Source: Microbacterium sp. ET2
GTDB taxonomy: Bacteria > Actinomycetota > Actinomycetes > Actinomycetales > Microbacteriaceae
Length of the DNA stretch: 64,000 nucleotides
Direction: 5' to 3'
Assembly: GCF_030347395.1 (NCBI RefSeq)
Contig: NZ_CP128170.1
Coordinates: 1,860,001 to 1,924,000 of the forward strand
The notes under the pieces: generated by a model
What the model saw: only the letters and a program-made list of their open reading frames with translations
The model's database searches: none
What the model was told of the DNA's origin: nothing
In this document: piece by piece, positions 47,742 through 56,590 of the stretch
How positions within the stretch are numbered: the first letter of the stretch is position 1
Layout: each line of letters begins with the position of its first letter
Position numbers and translations under genes: made by a program

Positions 47742-48520
47742 ACGCGCCGCTGACGATGACCGCCGGCCCCGCGGTGCACATCCGGGGGCTGGTGAAGGCC
47801 TTCGGCGACCTCTCCGTCCTGAAGGGCGTCGACCTCGACGTGCCGACCGGCACGATCTACGCCCTCCTGGGGTCCAACGGCGCCGGCAAGACCACGGCGA
47901 TCCGCATCCTCGCCACGCTGCTGCGCGCCGACGCCGGCACCGTTCAGATCCGGGGACGGGATGCCGCGGCCGAGCCCGCACGCGTCAGAGAGGCGATCAG
48001 CCTCACCGGCCAGTTCGCCGCGGTCGACGAGGTGCTCACCGGGCGCGAGAACCTCGCGCTCATCGCTCGGCTCCGGCACGTGGCCGATCCCGCCGAGGTC
48101 GCCGATCGCCTGCTCGAGCGATTCTCCCTGACCGAGGCCGGCGGTCGCCGCGTCGGAACCTACTCCGGCGGGATGCGCCGCCGGCTCGACATCGCGATGA
48201 GCCTCATCGGCGATCCGCCTGTGGTGCTGCTCGACGAGCCGACGACGGGTCTGGATCCCCAGGCGCGCATCGAGGTGTGGGACGCCGTGCGCGAACTCGC
48301 CCGCGGGGGCACGACCATCCTGCTGACGACTCAGTACCTCGACGAAGCCGAGCAGCTGGCCGACCGCATCGCGATCCTGCACGAGGGGCGCATCATCGCC
48401 GAGGGCACGCTCGACGACCTCAAGCGACGTTTCCCGCCCGCCCGCGTGGAGTACGTCGAGAAGCAGCCGAGCCTCGAGGAGATCTTCCTCGCGATCGTCG
48501 GCCGAAAGGACACACCATGA
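47738..48520 (+). CDS. Daunorubicin-resistance-type ABC transporter ATP-binding protein
   Basis: 260 residues. Walker A GSNGAGKTT (about residues 44-52), signature YSGGMRRRLDIAM, Walker B PPVVLLDEPTTGLDPQ and the H-switch in TTQYLDEAEQLADR form a DrrA-like nucleotide-binding domain, with LEEIFLAIVGR at the C-terminus. The GTG at 47738 overlaps the DUF1048 stop by 4 bases. It energises the permease encoded next. Confidence 0.94.
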   Translation: MNAPLTMTAGPAVHIRGLVKAFGDLSVLKGVDLDVPTGTIYALLGSNGAGKTTAIRILATLLRADAGTVQIRGRDAAAEPARVREAISLTGQFAAVDEVLTGRENLALIARLRHVADPAEVADRLLERFSLTEAGGRRVGTYSGGMRRRLDIAMSLIGDPPVVLLDEPTTGLDPQARIEVWDAVRELARGGTTILLTTQYLDEAEQLADRIAILHEGRIIAEGTLDDLKRRFPPARVEYVEKQPSLEEIFLAIVGRKDTP

Positions 48521-49278
48521 CCACACACGTCGTCGGCGACACCGCCGCGCTCACGGGGCGGTCGCTGCGCCACATCCTCCGCAGTCCCGACACCATCATC
48601 ACCACGGCGGTGATGCCGATCGCCTTCCTGCTCCTCTTCGTCTTCGTCTTCGGCGGGGCGATCCAGACGGGAGGGGAGTCGTACGTCGACTACCTTCTGC
48701 CGGGCATCCTGCTCATCACCGTGGCCTCGGGAGTCGCGTACACCGCTTACCGGCTCTTCCTCGACCTGCAGGGCGGGATCTTCGAGCGCTTCCAGTCGAT
48801 GCCGATCGCCCGATCGTCGACGCTGTGGGCGCATGTCCTCACGTCCGTCGTGGCCAACGCGGTGTCGCTGACCGTCGTCGTGGCGGTGGCGCTCATCATC
48901 GGCTTCCGGAGCCCTGCGGGCGTCGGGGCATGGCTCGCCGTCTGCGGCATCCTGCTCCTGTTCACCCTCGCACTCACCTGGCTCGCCGTCATCGCGGGAC
49001 TCACCGCGAAGACCGTCGACGGCGCCAGCGCATTCTCGTACCCTCTGATCTTCCTGCCGTTCCTGAGCTCGGCCTTCGTCCCGACCGACACGATGCCCGG
49101 GCCGGTGCGGTGGTTCGCGGAGTATCAGCCGGTCACGTCGATCGTGAACGCGATGCGGGCGCTGCTGGCGGGCGAGACCCCGGGCTCCGACCTCTGGATC
49201 GCCCTCGCCTGGTGCGCGGGCATCCTCGTCGTGGCCTACCTCTGTGCGGCGCTGGCCTACCGGCGACGGTTCCGCTGA
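48517..49278 (+). CDS. ABC-2-type transporter permease (DrrB-like)
   Basis: 253 residues with six transmembrane helices. MPIAFLLLFVFVFGGAIQTGG, YVDYLLPGILLITVASG and FQSMPIARSSTLWAHVLTSV match ABC-2-type permeases of the DrrB group. Start ATG at 48517 overlaps the ATPase stop by 4 bases; an upstream in-frame extension is a shadow. Likely drug or lipid export, induced through PadR. Confidence 0.92.
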   Translation: MTTHVVGDTAALTGRSLRHILRSPDTIITTAVMPIAFLLLFVFVFGGAIQTGGESYVDYLLPGILLITVASGVAYTAYRLFLDLQGGIFERFQSMPIARSSTLWAHVLTSVVANAVSLTVVVAVALIIGFRSPAGVGAWLAVCGILLLFTLALTWLAVIAGLTAKTVDGASAFSYPLIFLPFLSSAFVPTDTMPGPVRWFAEYQPVTSIVNAMRALLAGETPGSDLWIALAWCAGILVVAYLCAALAYRRRFR

Positions 49279-49353
49279 CCGCGCGAAGACATCGGCCCTG
49301 CGGGGCGCGGCACTGCTCGCGCGGCCGCGCGTGTGTCGCGCCGCGAACGACGA

Positions 49354-49384
49354 AGCCCCCGACCGGCAATCCGGGTCGGGGGCT
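49354..49384. terminator. Bidirectional hairpin terminator
   Basis: An 11-bp stem (AGCCCCCGACC and its complement) with a 9-base loop serves the rightward ABC operon and the leftward tRNA gene. Flanking GAA/TTC pairs extend it. Confidence 0.85.
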
Positions 49385-49396
49385 GATTCGTCGCTG

Positions 49397-49480
49397 TGCG
49401 CGAGGGGGGAGTTGAACCCCCACGCCCTTTCGGGCACTGGCACCTGAAGCCAGCGCGTCTGCCTATTCCGCCACTCGCGC
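49397..49480 (-). tRNA. tRNA-Leu (CAG anticodon)
   Basis: An 84-nt tRNA including the discriminator base. The acceptor arm GCGCGAG pairs with CTCGCGC. It has the long variable arm of class II tRNAs (TGCCCGAAAGGGCGTG), an anticodon stem-loop with TTCAGGT giving CAG, and a T-arm GGGGGTTCAACTCCCCC. CCA is not encoded. The terminator at 49354-49384 follows its 3' end. Confidence 0.95.
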
Positions 49481-49571
49481 GAGCCGCGGTTCATCGACCC
49501 GCGAAACTCAACTTCCCGAGGATATCACGGGCCAGGTGGCGCCTACACATACGGACGGAGGCGTCCATTTT

Positions 49572-49588
49572 TATCAATTTAGTTGATA
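49572..49588. promoter_or_regulatory. AT-rich palindrome TATCAA-TTTAG-TTGATA
   Basis: A perfect 6-base inverted repeat with a 5-base spacer, strikingly AT-rich for this genome, lies 80 bases before the secreted hydrolase start. Likely operator for an unlinked MarR- or TetR-type regulator. Confidence 0.5.
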
Positions 49589-49668
49589 TTGCGGATGAGA
49601 CGCGGCACGATGCCCTCAGGCCTTGTCGGCCGACAGGCTGCAACAACGACGTTGGAGGAGAAGCACAC

Positions 49669-51000
49669 ATGGCTCACAAGCGAAGGATGACCCATCTGAC
49701 GGTGGCTGCGACGGCCGCCGTCGCGCTGGTCACCGCGGGAGCGCCCGCGGTCGCGGCCGAACAGGGAGAGCGCACGATAGAGGGCAGGCTCGCCGACACC
49801 ACGTCCTACCGCTTCATCGTCCCGGACGATTGGAACGGCACGGTCTTCGTGAACCTCGACTTCGCGGGCGGACCGGCCTCGGCCGCGCAGCGCGCGCTGA
49901 TCGACGAGGGCTTCGCCTACGGCGGAACCACCCGGAACGTCACCGGCTGGCGGTTGAGCGACGCCGTGGACAATCAGATCGAGGCGCTCGATGCGTTCGC
50001 GGACGTGATGGGCGACCCCGACCGCACGATCGCCATGGGCACGTCGATGGGGGGGATGATCGCCGCCACCGCGGGCGAACTGCACCCCGACCGCATCGAC
50101 GGTGTGCTCGCCGGCTGCGGTGGCCTGTCGGGCACCGTGTCGCAGTGGAATCAGAAGCTCGACACCGTGTTCGTGCTCTCCCGCCTGCTCAATCCTGAGG
50201 GAACACTCCCGGTCGAAGACGTACCGGCCGACATCGAGAGCGCTCGCAGCGCCTGGCTGAACCGGCTCGCCGAGGCGCAGGAGACCCCGGAAGGACGGGC
50301 CCGGATCGCGCTCGCGTCGGCGATCGGACAACTGCCCGCATGGTCTCAGGAGGTCGCCGATCCTGCTCCGGGTGACGCCGAGCGCTATGAGGCGGCGTGG
50401 TACGGCGCCCTGGCGGGCGATCCGCTGCCGTACATCGGCCAGGCGATGAGCAGCCGATACACCAGCACACTCGTGTTCGGAGGAATGCCGTCGTGGAACA
50501 CCGGCATCGACTACGCCGAGCAGCTGCGAAAGGCCTCGCCCGAAGCGCGCCGCGTCGTCAAGGCGCTCTACCGTGACGCCGGATTGTCCCTGGACGCAGA
50601 TCTCGACACCGTGAATGCCGGCGACCGTGTCGAGGCGGATCCCGATGCCGTCGAGCGCTTCGCAGCGTCCTACGAGTTCACGGGAGAGATCTCGGTGCCG
50701 ACGCTCACGCTGAACAACCTGGGCGACCAGATCTCGACCGTGGCGCAGCAGCACAAGTACGAGGAGCGCGTGCGGGTGGCGGGCAATCTGCCGCTGCTTC
50801 GCCAGACGTACGTCGCCTCGGCGGGGCACTGCGCATTCAGCACCGCCGAGACTCTCACCGCCGCCAACGTGCTGATCGAGCGACTGGAGACCGGGCGCTG
50901 GTCGCCGACGACCGCGAATCACCTGAATCGTGCCGCCGAGGCGCTCGACCAGGGTGAATCACGGTTCGTGAACTACCACCCCGACCGCTTCAACCGCTGA
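49669..51000 (+). CDS. Secreted alpha/beta hydrolase
   Basis: 443 residues. A Sec signal peptide (positive KRR start, hydrophobic core, AxA cleavage near residue 28) is followed by a lipase/esterase-like hydrolase: nucleophile motif GTSMGG around residue 125, later Asp in LNNLGDQIS and His in ASAGHCAFS. Export implies degradation of an extracellular ester or peptide-like substrate; the family is annotated only broadly. The ATG at 49669 has a GGAGGAG site 5 bases upstream. Its promoter region is unusually AT-rich compared with neighbours. Confidence 0.85.
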   Translation: MAHKRRMTHLTVAATAAVALVTAGAPAVAAEQGERTIEGRLADTTSYRFIVPDDWNGTVFVNLDFAGGPASAAQRALIDEGFAYGGTTRNVTGWRLSDAVDNQIEALDAFADVMGDPDRTIAMGTSMGGMIAATAGELHPDRIDGVLAGCGGLSGTVSQWNQKLDTVFVLSRLLNPEGTLPVEDVPADIESARSAWLNRLAEAQETPEGRARIALASAIGQLPAWSQEVADPAPGDAERYEAAWYGALAGDPLPYIGQAMSSRYTSTLVFGGMPSWNTGIDYAEQLRKASPEARRVVKALYRDAGLSLDADLDTVNAGDRVEADPDAVERFAASYEFTGEISVPTLTLNNLGDQISTVAQQHKYEERVRVAGNLPLLRQTYVASAGHCAFSTAETLTAANVLIERLETGRWSPTTANHLNRAAEALDQGESRFVNYHPDRFNR

Positions 51001-51124
51001 ACGCGGGCGGACCAGACGGACGCCACCGACCCGGCGCGAAGGGCTGCCCGCACCCGCGGAGACAGCGCTTCGCGTCGGGTTGCGTTCTCAGGGCCACGGC
51101 GGGTCGAACGGGGTGTGGATCGGC

Positions 51125-51139
51125 TGTCCAGGCTGGACA
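51125..51139. promoter_or_regulatory. Palindrome TGTCCAG-G-CTGGACA before fhaA
   Basis: A perfect 7-1-7 inverted repeat 40 bases before the start of the fhaA-pknB operon; the right arm TGGACA also reads as a -35-like element. Suited to binding by a dimeric regulator controlling the cell-wall kinase operon. Confidence 0.5.
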
Positions 51140-51179
51140 ACTAACATGTACCGACTGGATCGCCTGCCTGAGGAGCCCC

Positions 51180-51920
51180 GTGGGACTACTAGACAGCTTC
51201 GAGAAGGGACTCGAACGCGCCGTCAACAGCGCCTTCGCCAAGACCTTCCGTAGCGGGATCCAGCCTGTCGAGATCGCGTCGGCGCTCCGCAGCGAACTGG
51301 ACAAGAAGGCCGCCGTCGTCAGCCGCGACCGCATCCTCACGCCGCACACGTTCACAGTGCGCCTGGCCCCGAGCGACGACGAGCGCATGCGCGCGATCGG
51401 GCCCGCTCTCGGGCAGGAACTCCAGGCGCTCGTCGAGAAGCACGCCCGCGCCCAGGGCTACAGCTTCGCCGGGCCCGTCACCATCACTCTCCAGCGCGAC
51501 GACCAGCTCTCCACCGGAACGCTCCGCGTCGACAGCAGCAGCGCCGAGGGTGAGGTGTCGTGGCGTGGAGTGATCGATGTCGAGGGCAAGCGCCACCCGC
51601 TGGTGAAGGGCCGGACCGTGATCGGGCGCGGCAGCGACGCCGATGTCACGATCTCCGACGCCGGAACGAGCCGCAAGCACGTCGAGGTGCTGTGGGACGG
51701 CGAGCGCGCCATGGTGCGCGACCTCGGGTCGACAAACGGCACCCTCCTGGGCGGCAGCCGTGTGAGCGAGGCCCCCCTCGCCCCCGATTCGACCATCACG
51801 ATCGGCCGAACCGATATCGTCTTCCGCGTGGTGGCGCAGGCGGTACCTCCTCGGCCCTCCCGGCCGGCTCCCGACGCCACGCGCGCCTTCGACATCCGCG
51901 AACAGGGGCCGCTGCCGTGA
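51180..51920 (+). CDS. fhaA: FhaA: DUF3662 and FHA domain protein
   Basis: 246 residues. N-terminal DUF3662 (LLDSFEKGLERAVNSAFAKTF, FRSGIQPVEIASAL) and a C-terminal FHA domain (about 140-225) with GRTVIGRGSDADVTISD and SRKHVEV for phosphothreonine binding. It is an adaptor recognised by the Ser/Thr kinases encoded downstream and linked to control of lipid II/peptidoglycan synthesis. The GTG at 51180 has a GAGGAG site. First gene of the conserved wall-growth operon. Confidence 0.94.
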   Translation: MGLLDSFEKGLERAVNSAFAKTFRSGIQPVEIASALRSELDKKAAVVSRDRILTPHTFTVRLAPSDDERMRAIGPALGQELQALVEKHARAQGYSFAGPVTITLQRDDQLSTGTLRVDSSSAEGEVSWRGVIDVEGKRHPLVKGRTVIGRGSDADVTISDAGTSRKHVEVLWDGERAMVRDLGSTNGTLLGGSRVSEAPLAPDSTITIGRTDIVFRVVAQAVPPRPSRPAPDATRAFDIREQGPLP

Positions 51921-52477
51921 GTGAATTGACCCTCCTGCTGCTGCGCATCGGCTTCCTGGTGCTGCTGTGGTTCTTCGTCTTCGCCGTCGTGTATTCGCTG
52001 CGCGCCGACCTGTTCGGCATGAAGGCGCGGAAGATGCCCGAGCCGGCCGCCGCAGCCGCAGCCCCCGCGGGTGCCGCGGTCACGAAGTCGCCCTCGTCAC
52101 CCTCGGCGCTCACCGAGCCCGTCGCCCGCGCACGCCCCGCCGCTGCCTCCGCCGCACCGCAGAAGGGCGGACCGGCGACACCCTCCACCGTCTCGCGCAT
52201 CGTCATCACCAGCGGCCCGAAGGCCGGCCTCGAGCTGCCGCTCGGCAGCGAACCGCTCACGATCGGGCGATCGAGCGAGTCGGGACTGGTGATCCGCGAC
52301 GACTACACCTCCAGCCACCACGCTCGCATCATGCTGTGGGGCAATCAGTGGATGCTGCAGGACCTCGATTCCACCAACGGCACCTGGCACGACGGCGCGC
52401 GTGTGTCAGCCCCGGTCGCCATCACCGTCGGTGCGCCCATCCGCGTGGGGGCGACCACCTTCGAGCTCCGGAAGTAG
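51917..52477 (+). CDS. fhaB: FhaB (FipA-type) FHA-domain membrane protein
   Basis: 186 residues. One N-terminal transmembrane helix (LLLLRIGFLVLLWFFVFAVVY), an Ala/Pro-rich linker and a C-terminal FHA domain with LTIGRSSESGLVIRDDYTSSHHARI and LDSTNGTWHDG. The GTG at 51917 overlaps the fhaA stop by 4 bases. FHA proteins in this cluster read phosphothreonine marks set by PknA/PknB at the division site. Confidence 0.93.
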   Translation: MSELTLLLLRIGFLVLLWFFVFAVVYSLRADLFGMKARKMPEPAAAAAAPAGAAVTKSPSSPSALTEPVARARPAAASAAPQKGGPATPSTVSRIVITSGPKAGLELPLGSEPLTIGRSSESGLVIRDDYTSSHHARIMLWGNQWMLQDLDSTNGTWHDGARVSAPVAITVGAPIRVGATTFELRK

Positions 52478-52494
52478 CGGACGGACCCTCCTTC

Positions 52495-53733
52495 ATGGTC
52501 TTCCAGGGCTCGAGCGCCGCGATCTCGCACACCGGCAAGGTGCGCTCCAACAACCAGGACTCCGGGTACGCCGGGTCGAACCTCTTCGTCGTCGCCGACG
52601 GCATGGGCGGGCACGCCGGTGGAGATGTCGCCTCGAGCCTGGCCATCGAGCGCCTCCGCGACCTCGACGACTCGTTCACCTCGACCGCCGAGGCCGAACG
52701 CGCGCTGCGCGACGCCATCGCCGAGACCGCGCAGCACCTGATCGACACCGTGGGCGTCAAGCCCGAGCTGGCCGGTATGGGCACGACAGTGAGCGCCCTG
52801 CTGATGGTCGACGACTACGCCGTGATCGCCCACATCGGCGACTCGCGCATCTATCTGTACCGCGACGGCGCGCTGACCCAGATCACCACCGACCACACCT
52901 TCGTGCAGCGGCTCGTTGACTCCGGCCGCATCACCCCCGAGGAGGCGCGGTACCACCCGCGCCGGTCGGTGCTCATGCGGGTGCTCGGCGACATGGATCC
53001 CGATCCCGAGGTCGACACGTTCATCATGCCGACCCAGCCGGGCGACCGGTGGCTGCTGTGCTCGGACGGACTGTCGGGGGTCGTGGACGATCCGCACACC
53101 GCCAAAGCCCTCGGGCTCGGCCTCGCGCCCGGCCGCACCGCCGATGCGCTGCTCAAGCAGGCGCTCGACGGCGGCGCCCCCGACAACGTCACCATCGTCT
53201 TGGTCGACGTCGGCGGGCAGCATCCGGTCTTCTTCGGCACTCCCACGATCGTCGGCTCCGCCTCCAACCCGATCGGCGTCGAGGTGCCCGCCGCCCGCCC
53301 CGGACGCAGCAGCTGGCTGCACCCCAACCGCGGGGCGGCGAACGAACCTACGCACTTCGAGCCCGACGCCGAGTTCCTCGAGGAACTCATCGAAGAAGAC
53401 CGGCGCCGCGCCCGGCGGCGCCGGATCGCGTGGTTCGCGGGGCTGATCCTCGTGATCGCCGCCCTCGCGACGACGCTGATCCTCGCCTACCAGTGGACGC
53501 AGACCCGCTACTTCGTCGGCGCCGACGAAGACACGGTGGTCATCTACCGCGGCGTGCAGCAGGACATTGGGCCGCTGCCCCTGTCGACCCCTTTCGAGGA
53601 CACCGGTATCGACCTGTCCGACCTTCCCCCCTTCTCGCGCACCACCGTCCAGCGCACGATCACCGCGCAGTCGCTCGACGACGCCCGGACGATCGTCGAC
53701 CGGCTGCGCATCGCCGCGGAGGCGAACTCATGA
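52495..53733 (+). CDS. pstP: PstP: PP2C-type Ser/Thr phosphatase
   Basis: 412 residues. PP2C catalytic domain at about 1-240 with metal-binding motifs VVADGMGGHAGGD, VIAHIGDSRIYLYRDG and DNVTIVLVDV, then one transmembrane helix near residue 315-335 and an extracellular domain. It reverses phosphorylation by PknA/PknB on wall-synthesis regulators. The ATG at 52495 sits 17 bases after the fhaB stop. Removing the membrane tail would leave a soluble phosphatase, but the tail is intact here. Confidence 0.94.
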   Translation: MVFQGSSAAISHTGKVRSNNQDSGYAGSNLFVVADGMGGHAGGDVASSLAIERLRDLDDSFTSTAEAERALRDAIAETAQHLIDTVGVKPELAGMGTTVSALLMVDDYAVIAHIGDSRIYLYRDGALTQITTDHTFVQRLVDSGRITPEEARYHPRRSVLMRVLGDMDPDPEVDTFIMPTQPGDRWLLCSDGLSGVVDDPHTAKALGLGLAPGRTADALLKQALDGGAPDNVTIVLVDVGGQHPVFFGTPTIVGSASNPIGVEVPAARPGRSSWLHPNRGAANEPTHFEPDAEFLEELIEEDRRRARRRRIAWFAGLILVIAALATTLILAYQWTQTRYFVGADEDTVVIYRGVQQDIGPLPLSTPFEDTGIDLSDLPPFSRTTVQRTITAQSLDDARTIVDRLRIAAEANS

Positions 53734-55136
53734 CCGCAGCACCTCCGGGCGTCACCCGCCCCGACGCGCCCTCGACCGACACCGCCGTGATCCGTGCGCT
53801 CAAGCGCATCCGCGTGCCGCAGACGCAGCGCAACCGCGAGCTGTTCCTGCTGCTGTTCGCCTGCGCGCTCACGTGGGCGGCCGTCGCTCTGGTGCAGCTG
53901 GGCGCGATCGGCGCAATCGAGCCGACGTTCCTCTACTACTGCGGCGGTCTCACGGTGCTGGTGCTGGCTCTGCACATCGTGCTCCGGTTCCGCGCGCGCG
54001 ACGCCGATCCGTTCGTCGTCCCCATCGCGACGATCCTCACCGGCCTCGGCATCGCGATGATCTACCGGATCGACATCGCCATCCGCGTGGAGGGATGGGA
54101 TGCCGCGTCGACACGTCAGATGGCCTGGGCGGCGATCGCTGTGGTCGCCGCAGTGCTCGTGGTGATCTTCCTCCGCAACTACCGCGTGCTCTTCCGCTAC
54201 ACCTATGTCTCCGGCTTCGCGGGCATCGCCCTGCTGCTCCTGCCGATCGTGCCGGGCCTGGGCACCAACGCCAATGCCGATGTCTGGGTCTCGCTCGGAT
54301 TCGTGTCGTTCCAGCCCGGCGAGCTCGCCAAGATCGCCCTCGCCATCTTCTTCGCCGGCTACCTCGTGCGCACCCGGGAGAGCCTCACCTCCACAGGCAC
54401 GCGGTTCCTGGGCATGACCTGGCCGCGCGCCCGTGAGCTCGGGCCGCTGCTGGTCATCTGGCTCGTCTCGCTCGGCATCATCGTGATGCAGCGCGACCTC
54501 GGCACCGGCACGCTCATCTTCGGCATGTTCGTGGCGATGCTCTACGTCGCCACCGGCAAGACCAGCTGGGTGCTGATCGGCGTGGCTCTGGCCGCCTCCG
54601 GCGCCTTCCTCGCCTCCCGCGTCCTTCCCTACGTCGGCGGGCGCTTCGCCAACTGGCTGAACGCCTTCGATCCGGAGATCATCGAGCGCTCCGGCGGCAG
54701 CTATCAGCTCGTGCAGGGCATCTTCGGACTCGCCCACGGTGGACTCATCGGCACGGGGCTCGGTCAGGGCCGCCCGTTCATCACCCCGCTGTCGCAGAGC
54801 GACTACATCCTGCCGAGCCTCGGCGAGGAGCTCGGACTCGTGGGCGTCTTCGCGATCCTGTGCCTGTACATGGTGTTCGTCAGCCGCGGCATCCGCATCG
54901 GACTGGCGGGGCAGGACGACTTCGGCAAGCTCCTGGCCACGGGACTGGCGTTCACGATCGCGCTCCAGGTTTTCATCATGGTCGGCGGCGTCACCCGCCT
55001 CATACCCCTCACGGGCCTGACGACACCCTTCCTCGCCGCGGGAGGATCATCGCTCGTGGCGAACTGGATCATCGTCGCGCTGCTCCTGCGCATCTCCGAT
55101 GCGGTCCGCAGCCGCCCCCGGGTGGTGATCGGATGA
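53730..55136 (+). CDS. rodA: FtsW/RodA/SpoVE-family peptidoglycan polymerase
   Basis: 468 residues with about 10-12 helices (SEDS glycosyltransferase). Conserved cues are RQMAWAAIAV, GFVSFQPGELAKIALAIFFA, GLGQGRPFITPLSQSDYILPSLGEELG and FLAAGGSSLVANW. It polymerises glycan strands with the class B PBP encoded next. RodA versus FtsW cannot be settled from sequence alone; its place beside pbpA favours RodA. ATGA overlaps join it to both neighbours. Confidence 0.93.
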   Translation: MTAAPPGVTRPDAPSTDTAVIRALKRIRVPQTQRNRELFLLLFACALTWAAVALVQLGAIGAIEPTFLYYCGGLTVLVLALHIVLRFRARDADPFVVPIATILTGLGIAMIYRIDIAIRVEGWDAASTRQMAWAAIAVVAAVLVVIFLRNYRVLFRYTYVSGFAGIALLLLPIVPGLGTNANADVWVSLGFVSFQPGELAKIALAIFFAGYLVRTRESLTSTGTRFLGMTWPRARELGPLLVIWLVSLGIIVMQRDLGTGTLIFGMFVAMLYVATGKTSWVLIGVALAASGAFLASRVLPYVGGRFANWLNAFDPEIIERSGGSYQLVQGIFGLAHGGLIGTGLGQGRPFITPLSQSDYILPSLGEELGLVGVFAILCLYMVFVSRGIRIGLAGQDDFGKLLATGLAFTIALQVFIMVGGVTRLIPLTGLTTPFLAAGGSSLVANWIIVALLLRISDAVRSRPRVVIG

Positions 55137-56590
55137 CGAAGGAACTGCGCCGGCTCAGCATCATCGTGCTGCTGATGTTCCTCGCCCTCTTCGGGTCGAC
55201 GAGCATCATCCAGGTCATCCAGGCCGAAGCCCTGGCGGCCAACTCGGCGAACACGCGCTCGCTCTACGACTCGTACGAGGTGCAGCGCGGCTCGATCGTC
55301 GCGAGCGGCATCGAGATCGCGTCATCCGTCCCCTCCGACGATGTCTACAGCTGGCAGCGGGTGTACCAGAACGGCGCCATGTGGGCGCCGGTGACCGGAT
55401 ACATCAACCCTGCTCTCGGCGCGTCGACCGGCATCGAGCAGGCGATGAACGGTGAACTCAGCGGAACCTCGAACGCGCAGTTCCTCTCCCGGATCGAGCG
55501 CATCTTCACCGGACAGCCGCCGCGCGGCTCGAACGTCGAACTGAGTCTGGATGCCACGGTGCAGCAGGCCGCCTACGACGCCCTCGGTGACCTGCAGGGT
55601 GCGGTCATCGCGATCGAACCCGACACCGGCCGCGTGATCGCGCTCGTCACGAGCCCGAGCTACGACACCAACCTGCTGGCCATCCACGACCCCGAGCAGG
55701 TCAACGCCACATACGAGCAGCTGCTGGCCGACCCCGCCGATCCGCTCATCGATCGCGCGATCGGCGGCGACCTGAACCCGCCGGGATCGACCTTCAAGCT
55801 CGTCGTCGCCTCGGCCGCCCTCGCGTCCGGGGACTACACACCCGAGTCCGAACTGCCCAACCCCGCGGTGTACCAGCTGCCGCAGTCGAGCAACGTGGTC
55901 TACAACGCCAGTCGCGGTGCGTGCGGTCCGGGCGAGACGGTGACCCTCGCCGACGCGCTGCGCCTCAGCTGCAACATCCCCTTCGCCGAGCTCGCCGTCG
56001 AACTCGGCGACACCGCGATCCGCGAAGAGGCCGAGAAGTACGGCTTCAACCGCAGCTTCGACATCCCGCTCACCTCGACCGCCTCTCCCTACCCGCGGGC
56101 ACTGGATGACCCGCAGACCGCCCTCACCGGGTTCGGCCAGGGTCAGGTCGACGCCACGCCGCTGCAGATCGCCATGGTCTCGGCCGGGATCGCCAACGGT
56201 GGCGTCGTGATGAACCCCCGCATGGTCGACCAGGTCATCGGGCCGGATCTGTCGGTGCAGCAGACCTTCGAGAACACCGAGTTCGGCCGCGCGCTGGACG
56301 AGGATCTCGCCGAGGAGATGGTGGCGATGATGGTGGCCAATGTCCAGGACGGCGCGGCGAGCGGTGCAAGAATAGACGGGGTCGACGTGGCCGGGAAGAC
56401 CGGCACGGCGGAGAACGGATCGGATGAGCCGTACACGCTCTGGTTCACCGGTTTCGCACCCGCCGACGACCCTCAGGTCGCCGTCGCGGTGGTCATCGAA
56501 GACGGTGGCGGACAGGGCCAGTCCGGCAGCGGGAACACAATCGCGGCGCCCATCGCGAAGACGGTCATGGAGGCGGTGTTGGGAAGATGA
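55133..56590 (+). CDS. pbpA: Class B penicillin-binding protein (PbpA)
   Basis: 485 residues. An N-terminal membrane anchor (about 9-30), a pedestal region, and the transpeptidase domain with SxxK at GSTFKLV, SxN in LRLSCNIPFAE and KTG in GKTGTAENGS. It crosslinks septal or elongation peptidoglycan with the neighbouring SEDS polymerase and is a penicillin target. No PASTA repeats. Overlaps both neighbours by 4 bases. Confidence 0.94.
   Translation: MTKELRRLSIIVLLMFLALFGSTSIIQVIQAEALAANSANTRSLYDSYEVQRGSIVASGIEIASSVPSDDVYSWQRVYQNGAMWAPVTGYINPALGASTGIEQAMNGELSGTSNAQFLSRIERIFTGQPPRGSNVELSLDATVQQAAYDALGDLQGAVIAIEPDTGRVIALVTSPSYDTNLLAIHDPEQVNATYEQLLADPADPLIDRAIGGDLNPPGSTFKLVVASAALASGDYTPESELPNPAVYQLPQSSNVVYNASRGACGPGETVTLADALRLSCNIPFAELAVELGDTAIREEAEKYGFNRSFDIPLTSTASPYPRALDDPQTALTGFGQGQVDATPLQIAMVSAGIANGGVVMNPRMVDQVIGPDLSVQQTFENTEFGRALDEDLAEEMVAMMVANVQDGAASGARIDGVDVAGKTGTAENGSDEPYTLWFTGFAPADDPQVAVAVVIEDGGGQGQSGSGNTIAAPIAKTVMEAVLGR

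Noticed and set aside
49397..49668. Integration site of a mobile element at tRNA-Leu
   Set aside because: No integrase, no duplicated tRNA 3' end, and the AT-rich part lies on the 5' side of the tRNA.
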